Assembly (NCBI RefSeq): GCF_000517125.1
Contig: NZ_KI912155.1
Coordinates: 1,902,696-1,966,695 of the forward strand
Direction of reading: 5' to 3'
DNA length: 64,000 bases
DNA from: Arthrobacter sp. MA-N2
GTDB taxonomy: Bacteria; Actinomycetota; Actinomycetes; Actinomycetales; Micrococcaceae
Made by a program: the position numbers and the translations under genes. The notes beneath the pieces were generated by a model. That model saw only the letters and a list, made by a program, of their open reading frames with translations. It did not search any database and was not told the origin of the DNA. This document shows positions 59,466-64,000 of this stretch, in pieces (position 1 is the stretch's first letter; the number at the start of each line of letters is the position of its first letter).

Positions 59466-60230
59466 ATGAGAGAGCAGATGACGGTGCCGGCCGCCCCCGG
59501 CGACTACCTCCCGGAACTCGGCTCCATCCGCTCGAACATCGGCGGCTGGGCCCAGTTGAGCGTAGTGCAGTATTTCGTTGCCGAATCGGCGGTGATCGAA
59601 GCCTGGCGAGGTTCCACGCCCTATGATCGCCGCACCGGCTTCATTAGCGATCTGGGTGCGATCAAATGCGGGATCTACGAGCACCGGGACGTCTGTTCAC
59701 CCCTGCACGTGCTCATGGATGCATCCTTCGTGGTGCAGGGCCTCGGAATGCTATTGGGGGCGTTGCTCCTCAGCTCGGCGCTCTTGTGTATCGCGGCCCG
59801 TCCCGGCGTGCGCATCAAGTACGGCGCCGCTTACCGCAAGACGTGGACCTCCGCCGTCGTGGTCCGGGTCCTGACCGGGATCTCCGGACTGGGAACTGTC
59901 ATTGTGGGTTTCGTTCCGGAAGACCTAGGGTCCCCTTGGCACCTTACTGGTGCCCTCATGTTCTTCGTTGGCGGTGCACTGGCGCTGTTGGTCCTCGGGC
60001 GGCTCTGGCTGCACCATACGGCCATGAGCTGGTTCGTCCTGGGGTGCGGAACGGTGTCATTCGGTGCTCTCGTGGTGGGTGGCCTGACGCGGATGACCGT
60101 GCCCGAACCAGGAACCTTGGAACGCCTGATGGGCTATCCGATCACCATCGGTTTTTGTGCCGCGGGGCTCGTGGTGGCGCAGGGGGTCCGGGAAGGGCGG
60201 CGCACGGCGGCGCGGCTCGCGGGACCCTGA
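59466..60230 (+). CDS. DUF998-family membrane protein
   Basis: 254 residues from ATG 59466; ATG 59478 is possible, and earlier in-frame sequence reads through the tRNA region. Seven predicted membrane segments. A DUF998-like first half has Y-D-R-R-T-G-F-I-S-D-L-G-A-I-K-C-G and C-S-P-L-H-V-L-M-D-A-S-F-V-V-Q-G, then the A-L-M-F-F-V-G-G helix. The family has no established function in bacteria. Single gene, divergent from tRNA-Arg. Confidence 0.85.
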   Translation: MREQMTVPAAPGDYLPELGSIRSNIGGWAQLSVVQYFVAESAVIEAWRGSTPYDRRTGFISDLGAIKCGIYEHRDVCSPLHVLMDASFVVQGLGMLLGALLLSSALLCIAARPGVRIKYGAAYRKTWTSAVVVRVLTGISGLGTVIVGFVPEDLGSPWHLTGALMFFVGGALALLVLGRLWLHHTAMSWFVLGCGTVSFGALVVGGLTRMTVPEPGTLERLMGYPITIGFCAAGLVVAQGVREGRRTAARLAGP

Positions 60231-60370
60231 GTTTTCGAAGGTAGCCTCGTGTCAGCAGACGGGTAATGTTTGCCTTATCATGAGTGCACTTACCAGAATG
60301 GCACCATACTGAGGGTTCCACGCAGTTTTGGCGCCGACTAGATTTATCGACACAGCAGAACAAAGGAACC

Positions 60371-60508
60371 ATGACTCATCAGCTTGTTCTGCGTCGTCCG
60401 GGACACGCCGGCAATGTATCCCTCCCCGGGGCAACATGCCGATTCCTGGATTGCGCCTTGCGGGACTCTTCTGAGCCGATCACCCGGCGGCAGGCCATGC
60501 ATCGATGA
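60371..60508 (+). CDS. 45-codon ORF upstream of and overlapping the STAS-like gene
   Basis: ATG 60371 has AAAGGA at a good distance (60361-60366), and the TGA stop (60506-60508) overlaps the next ATG at 60505, the classic ATGA coupling. The peptide is basic with three cysteine/arginine-rich patches ([14 protein letters not shown]) and no hydrophobic segment. No family recognised. It may be a small protein or a regulatory leader ORF for the c-di-GMP pair. Confidence 0.45.
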   Translation: MTHQLVLRRPGHAGNVSLPGATCRFLDCALRDSSEPITRRQAMHR

Positions 60509-60951
60509 GCGCCCAGGCAGTTCCGGTCCACGACTCCCGGTTTCCAGACGATGCGCTTGGCATCTCATGGGCGGAGGACTCCGCGCCTGCAGATTCGATC
60601 ACCGTCGACTTGGCAGAAGACGGCATTGTTGAAGTCACTTTGCCGCCGAATGCCGTTGTCGGCTTGCCGGAAGCCCGGACAGCCGCCGCAGCTGTTCGTG
60701 GGTTTGCGGGTGGAGGACGGCTACCGGTTCTGCTGAGGGTGACCGGAGTGCTGTCCGTCACCAGCGACGCGCGTGTCAGCTACACGAACTCGGTGGTCGT
60801 TTCGGCCTGTGCTTTGCTGGGGGAGAGCCCTGTGGACCGGGTCATCGCCCACTTCCTCCTGCGAGCGAAGCCCGGTTCCCTTCCGGCGCAATTCTTCACA
60901 TCCGAGGCGGAAGCCCGTGACTGGTTGAGAGAGCATCACCGTGAATCATGA
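60505..60951 (+). CDS. STAS/SEC14-like protein (DUF7793 type) of the GGDEF-EAL operon
   Basis: 148 residues from ATG 60505. Alternating beta/alpha pattern: [23 protein letters not shown], then [19 protein letters not shown] and [34 protein letters not shown]. This is the small STAS-like fold common beside signalling enzymes in Micrococcaceae. It overlaps the downstream GGDEF-EAL gene by 11 bases, so it probably acts as its partner or regulator. Confidence 0.8.
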   Translation: MSAQAVPVHDSRFPDDALGISWAEDSAPADSITVDLAEDGIVEVTLPPNAVVGLPEARTAAAAVRGFAGGGRLPVLLRVTGVLSVTSDARVSYTNSVVVSACALLGESPVDRVIAHFLLRAKPGSLPAQFFTSEAEARDWLREHHRES

Positions 60952-62461
60952 GCCTCAGGATCCGCGACTCCTTGCCCTCGTTGAAGGGGTGGTCCGGATT
61001 GCGGACGGCGACCTCAGCACGCGAATCCCGGTTACCGGACCGCGGGACGAAGTGGCTGCCGTCATTACCGGTATCAATCTCATGGCAGATGATCTCCAAG
61101 CCGTCTACCAGGAGCTCGAGGAACGGGTCCAAAGCCGAACAGCCATGCTGCGCGAGGCCCAAATCGAACTTGAAAGGATGGCGCTCACTGATCCGCTGAC
61201 GCAGCTTGCCAACCGCACGGCCCTCGAAAGGGCGCTGAGCCATGAACTCGTCGAATCAGAGCGCGGCGAACTCCCTCCTGCGTTGCTCGTGATGGACTTG
61301 AACTCGTTCAAGGGGATCAACGACACCCTAGGGCACGGCGCGGGAGACACCGTTTTGAAGGTCACTGCCAGACGCTTGCTCGCTGCCGTCCGCGACAACG
61401 ACATGGTGGCCAGGCTCGGCGGGGATGAGTTTGCCGTCATGCTGCCCAAATCAAATGCGGCGTATGCGCGGGGGGTAGCCAAGCGAATCCTCCGGGCCGT
61501 AGGCGAGAGCATCGATATCGGTGAAGTGCGGATCATCTGTGGAACAAGTATCGGACTCCGCGTTGCCGAGCCGGGTCAGTCCGTCGACGACCTCGTGATG
61601 GAAGCCGATACGGCCATGTACGCGGCAAAGGCGGAGCATCGGAGCAGCGTCAAGGTCTTCGAGCCGGCATTACTGTATGCGCGCCGACTCCAAGGACTCA
61701 TGATCTCGGAGCTGCGTGAAGCCATCCGGACAGATCAGCTTGTCCTTCATTTCCAGCCTGTTGTCGAGTTGAAATCCGGCCGGGTTGAAGGTGCGGAGGC
61801 CTTGGTGCGGTGGAACCACCCGGACAGGGGATTGCTGATGCCGGATGCGTTCATTCCATTGGCCGAGGAAACCGGCATCATCATCGATCTCGGCTATTGG
61901 GTTCTTCGTCAAGCAATGCGGCAATTGCGCGTATGGCAGGATGACCCGGGCGTGGACGAAAACTTCAGCATGCGGGTCAATATTTCGACAACCGAACTGC
62001 AAAGCCTGGAATTGATCGAGCATGTGCGGGAGGTGCTTGCCGAGACCGGAGTGGAGGCGTCCAGCTTGGTCATCGAGCTGACGGAGTCCATGGCGGTAAA
62101 TGGCAGCGACATTGACAGATACTCTCTGACCGGCCTTCGGCGCTTGGGCATCCGATTGGAAATCGACGATTTTGGCACCGGCTATTCGTCCATCAGCTAC
62201 TTGCGCAGCCTGCCCGTCAACGTGGTCAAGATTGACCGCTCCCTGATTCAGGGCCTGGGTACGGACGACAAGGAACGGGAGTTCGTCGCGGCGGTTCTCC
62301 AGCTCATCCATGCGTGTGGAATGCAGGCCGTTGCCGAGGGCATTGAGACGGCAGAGCAGGCAGCCGAGCTTGGCCGCCTGGGCTGCGCCAGCGGTCAAGG
62401 ATATTACTTCGGCCGCCCCATGCCACCGGAACAATTCGCGGAACTGCTGCTCGGCACTTGA
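60941..62461 (+). CDS. HAMP-GGDEF-EAL protein, cyclic-di-GMP turnover
   Basis: 506 residues from GTG 60941. No membrane segment; a HAMP-like helical region (~8-75, [12 protein letters not shown]) and coiled coil lead to GGDEF with intact L-G-G-D-E-F and an I-site R-D-N-D five residues before it. The EAL domain follows with [15 protein letters not shown] and [11 protein letters not shown]. Both activities look competent by motif. Coupled to the STAS-like gene; a terminator follows. Confidence 0.95.
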   Translation: MNHEPQDPRLLALVEGVVRIADGDLSTRIPVTGPRDEVAAVITGINLMADDLQAVYQELEERVQSRTAMLREAQIELERMALTDPLTQLANRTALERALSHELVESERGELPPALLVMDLNSFKGINDTLGHGAGDTVLKVTARRLLAAVRDNDMVARLGGDEFAVMLPKSNAAYARGVAKRILRAVGESIDIGEVRIICGTSIGLRVAEPGQSVDDLVMEADTAMYAAKAEHRSSVKVFEPALLYARRLQGLMISELREAIRTDQLVLHFQPVVELKSGRVEGAEALVRWNHPDRGLLMPDAFIPLAEETGIIIDLGYWVLRQAMRQLRVWQDDPGVDENFSMRVNISTTELQSLELIEHVREVLAETGVEASSLVIELTESMAVNGSDIDRYSLTGLRRLGIRLEIDDFGTGYSSISYLRSLPVNVVKIDRSLIQGLGTDDKEREFVAAVLQLIHACGMQAVAEGIETAEQAAELGRLGCASGQGYYFGRPMPPEQFAELLLGT

Positions 62462-62492
62462 GGGCAACTGCTCCGATAATCGCAGGCAGCAG

Positions 62493-62524
62493 AAAGGCAC
62501 CGGACCCATTGGTCCGGTGCCTTT
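62493..62524. terminator. Bidirectional terminator between GGDEF-EAL and the repeat-peptide gene
   Basis: AAAGGCACCGGACC (62493-62506), loop CATT, GGTCCGGTGCCTTT (62511-62524). The stem is perfect with A-tract and T-tract flanks, so it works in both directions for these convergent genes. Confidence 0.93.
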
Positions 62525-62533
62525 CACTTGTAA

Positions 62534-62815
62534 CTAGTTGGAGGGGGTGGAGTTGGGCCACCAGCCGATGGCCTGCGGCGAGCTCTGGGTGGCGGCGTTG
62601 GGCCACCAGCCAATGGCCTGAGCCGAGTCTTGGGTGGCGGCGTTGGGCCACCAGCCAATGGCCTGGGTCTGGGTAGCGAAGTTGGGCCACCAGCCAATGG
62701 CTATGGACGAATCCTGCGAGGGGCTCTGGCTGCTGGCGGAAACGGCTGCCGAGCCGGTGATTCCGGCGAGCAGGATCGCTGCGGCCGCGAGGAGGGCGGC
62801 AATAGTTCTTTTCAT
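62534..62815 (-). CDS. Secreted peptide with four AIGWWPN repeats
   Basis: 93 residues from ATG 62815, with AGGAG six bases upstream. A Sec signal peptide (M-K-R-T-I-A-A-L-L-A-A-A-A-I-L-L-A-G..A-V-S-A) is cleaved near residue 27. The ~66-residue mature part is four copies of A-I-G-W-W-P-N separated by 6-8 residue polar spacers (F-A-T-Q-T-Q, A-A-T-Q-D-S-A-Q, A-A-T-Q-S-S-P-Q). It has eight tryptophans and no cysteine, and it is nearly uncharged. The DNA repeats at 45, 45 and 39 bp. No family recognised. It could be a processed peptide precursor, a surface protein or a binding repeat. Promoter with an internal palindrome upstream. Confidence 0.88.
   Translation of the reverse strand: MKRTIAALLAAAAILLAGITGSAAVSASSQSPSQDSSIAIGWWPNFATQTQAIGWWPNAATQDSAQAIGWWPNAATQSSPQAIGWWPNSTPSN
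62551..62720. repeat. Tandem DNA repeat encoding the AIGWWPN units
   Basis: GTTGGGCCACCAGCCAATGG (plus-strand view) begins at 62552, 62597, 62642 and 62681, periods 45, 45 and 39. The 20-base cores are almost identical while spacers vary, suggesting recent duplication or selection on the core. Confidence 0.92.
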
Positions 62816-62874
62816 GGAAAGCTCCTGATGCTATGAGACTGATGGGACTGGAGTGAACAATGTGGATCACGCTC

Positions 62875-62903
62875 ATTATAGGAGTAACGACACGCCGTGT
62901 CAT
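62875..62903 (-). promoter_or_regulatory. Promoter of the repeat-peptide gene with palindromic spacer
   Basis: Minus strand: -35 ATGACA (62903-62898), 17-bp spacer, -10 TATAAT (62880-62875), 60 bases before the start codon. The spacer and the edge of the -35 contain GACACG-C-CGTGTC (62889-62901), a perfect 13-bp palindrome well placed for a repressor. Confidence 0.75.
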
Positions 62904-63143
62904 CAGCGCTTTGTCCGCATTGATTAGGCCACTCGGGTGAGACCCGTCGCGACGAGCAATGCCGTCCGCCACGTGGAACACATCATCTCCCCGCATCACT
63001 ATCAGTCATCACAAGGCCATTTACGCTGTGGGACTTCTCGATCAACTCGCCGACTTTCCGTCAGCACCCTTCGTTTCCTCGGATAAATAAAAGCAGGTAG
63101 AGCTGTACAAAAAACCAAAACAACCCAAATCCAAGGGAACAAC

Positions 63144-63307
63144 GTGACACCACAGAAAACAGCGAACATTTGCGAGACACGAAGAGGCGCCTGGTGGGGC
63201 CATCGACACTGGCGCGAACCTCGACTGCCACATTGGCTGCGTTTGGACTGCTATTGATTCTGGGGCTACTACGGCTATTCGTCCCCGTTCCCTGCTGGAT
63301 TCGCTGA
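63144..63307 (+). pseudogene. Probable frameshifted small membrane-protein gene
   Basis: GTG 63144 has AAGGGA five bases upstream and reads M-T-P-Q-K-T-A-N-I-C-E-T-R-R, but this frame stops at 63255. Another frame carries a natural-looking continuation, R-L-V-G-P-S-T-L-A-R followed by a hydrophobic helix (T-L-A-A-F-G-L-L-L-I-L-G-L-L-R-L-F-V-P), ending at TGA 63305. A single frameshift near 63190 would join them. The stretch is AT-richer than the rest of the window. Low confidence. Confidence 0.3.
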
Positions 63308-63447
63308 TAACGGGGCAGTGTCGACCTCCAGGTAATCATGGCTGGATATGCGATCTTAGTCACCCTAGTTGCGCAATATTCTTCCAAATTCTAAATTGCC
63401 ATTTGTTTCTGAAATGCTTCGCTAGCATTTTGCTCTTTTTGGTACCG

Positions 63448-63666
63448 ATGGATTCAAATTTTGCCGACTATACCAAGGGTGTTTACGGCGAATTTCCGAC
63501 GCTTGCTGGAATGGCATTGATTGTAATCTTTGGGGTTCTAATTGGCCGTATGGGGTACCAGCAATGGATCGGGACGCTTGCCTTCGCGACCGGCTGCCTC
63601 CCATTGCTCACATCCAAGATTACGTCAATAGCGGTAGTCCTGGCCCTGATAGTTCCCGCGACATGA
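63448..63666 (+). CDS. Small hydrophobic protein, possible two-TM
   Basis: 72 residues from ATG 63448 (TTG 63403 would give 87). Two hydrophobic stretches: L-A-G-M-A-L-I-V-I-F-G-V-L-I-G and A-F-A-T-G-C-L-P-L-L..I-A-V-V-L-A-L-I-V-P. Codon choice is AT-rich (att, gta, ttt), unlike neighbouring core genes. No SD is evident. Size and topology resemble VirB2/TrbC-type pilins of conjugative elements, but this is only a resemblance. Confidence 0.45.
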   Translation: MDSNFADYTKGVYGEFPTLAGMALIVIFGVLIGRMGYQQWIGTLAFATGCLPLLTSKITSIAVVLALIVPAT

Positions 63667-63695
63667 CTTATTAATGGCAATCCCAAGGAGTTTCG

Positions 63696-64000
63696 ATGGA
63701 TCAATCCTTGGGAGGTAATCGCCGTCGGGTTACTTGGGAAGTCGAATGATCCCCCTCCGCAGAAGAGATCGACAAGAACAAGGATCGCATAAATTATGCT
63801 GTAATCCTTCAATTTCTTGCCGCCATCCCGAGCGAGCCATCTCTCTCGCGGAACGTGCCGCCGTCGATTATTGGCAGATCCGCCCAGATTATCTTGGCTC
63901 CTTCGCAAAGGATCCGGACGTTCCACCTGTTACAGTCGATGATCGGCTGACTATTGGCCCGGCGCTCACCCGCCCACTCAGAGGATTCGGGCTTTTCGGG
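63696..64000 (+). pseudogene. Broken reading frame at the window end
   Basis: ATG 63696 has a perfect AAGGAG (63685-63690) and reads M-D-Q-S-L-G-G-N-R-R-R-V-T-W-E-V-E before TGA at 63747. The same frame then continues sensibly (S-A-E-E-I-D-K-N-K-D-R-I-N-Y-A-V-I-L-Q-F-L-A-A-I). From about 63830 the plausible protein switches frame (A-I-S-L-A-E-R-A-A-V-D-Y-W-Q-I-R-P-D-Y-L-G-S-F-A-K) and is open to the edge. One nonsense and one frameshift lesion; family not recognised. Confidence 0.45.

Noticed and set aside
62304..62999. 231-codon minus-strand frame over the repeat-peptide region with GHWLVAQ repeats
   Set aside because: It is the alternative frame of the same DNA repeat, crosses the terminator and promoter, and has no SD; the AIGWWPN frame has SD, signal peptide and promoter.
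63061..63387. 108-codon minus-strand ORF in the AT-rich end
   Set aside because: No SD, no domain, and it overlaps better-supported plus-strand remnants; cannot be supported.

Overview
The window is a high-G+C chromosomal segment from an actinobacterium, most likely a Micrococcaceae member close to Arthrobacter/Paenarthrobacter/Pseudarthrobacter. This rests on gene content (DtxR, ThrE, LysE/LysG, an actinobacterial XPB helicase, a GroEL2-type chaperonin with a GGM tail, DUF3263, DUF3027, LytR_C), frequent GTG/TTG starts, and the RNA elements. Species assignment is inference. Almost everything is ordinary, densely packed core or near-core chromosome. The last kilobase (about 62.95-64.0 kb) is visibly less G+C-rich, carries broken reading frames, and looks like the edge of acquired or decaying DNA.

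Layout. 0-1.4 kb: MFS drug exporter (cut by the window start) divergent from a TetR regulator over a near-perfect operator. 1.6-9.2 kb: tandem glycine riboswitch, gcvP-gcvT-gcvH-glyA, a terminator, then sdaA; together these take glycine to serine to pyruvate. 9.2-16.7 kb: a small SD-led ORF, a FemAB cross-bridge enzyme, a ThrE exporter, a siderophore-interacting protein behind an iron-box-like site, uracil-DNA glycosylase, DUF3263, LytR_C, a cold-shock protein and a branched-chain amino-acid-type binding lipoprotein. 16.75-18.7 kb: two adjacent CIRCE operators and an orphan groEL. 18.7-24.8 kb: a 32-bp tandem repeat, an RNase H-DUF4440 fusion, an orphan WXG100 protein, a two-component system and the lysE/lysG pair. 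24.8-32.9 kb: an XPB helicase operon, a second cold-shock protein, DUF3027, an MFS exporter and serC.

33.2-36.2 kb: a DtxR/IdeR regulator with all recognised metal ligands, then two c-di-AMP (ydaO-type) riboswitches in series, each in front of a secreted wall hydrolase (M23, then NlpC/P60). 36.5-42.7 kb: an HNH nuclease and a molybdenum-cofactor/formate-dehydrogenase-like operon (mobA, DUF6457, moeA, FdhF/YdeP-type oxidoreductase, fdhD). 42.8-48.3 kb: a GH38 alpha-mannosidase, a 66-bp palindrome between convergent genes, and a polar amino-acid ABC importer. 48.5-53.8 kb: an HTH-protein/membrane-protein pair, 31-bp hairpin repeats, an ABC-F ATPase coupled to an ABC exporter. 53.9-62.5 kb: cyclic-di-GMP signalling (hybrid kinase plus REC-GGDEF; a 45-codon ORF, a STAS-like protein and HAMP-GGDEF-EAL), interrupted by a Nudix enzyme, DUF6314, tRNA-Arg and DUF998.

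The most novel-looking item is a small secreted protein at 62.53-62.82 kb whose mature part is four tandem copies of the heptapeptide AIGWWPN. It lies behind a consensus-like promoter whose spacer is occupied by a 13-bp palindrome. Long antisense ORFs opposite gcvP, groEL, moeA/fdhF and the mannosidase are high-G+C artefacts and are not annotated.
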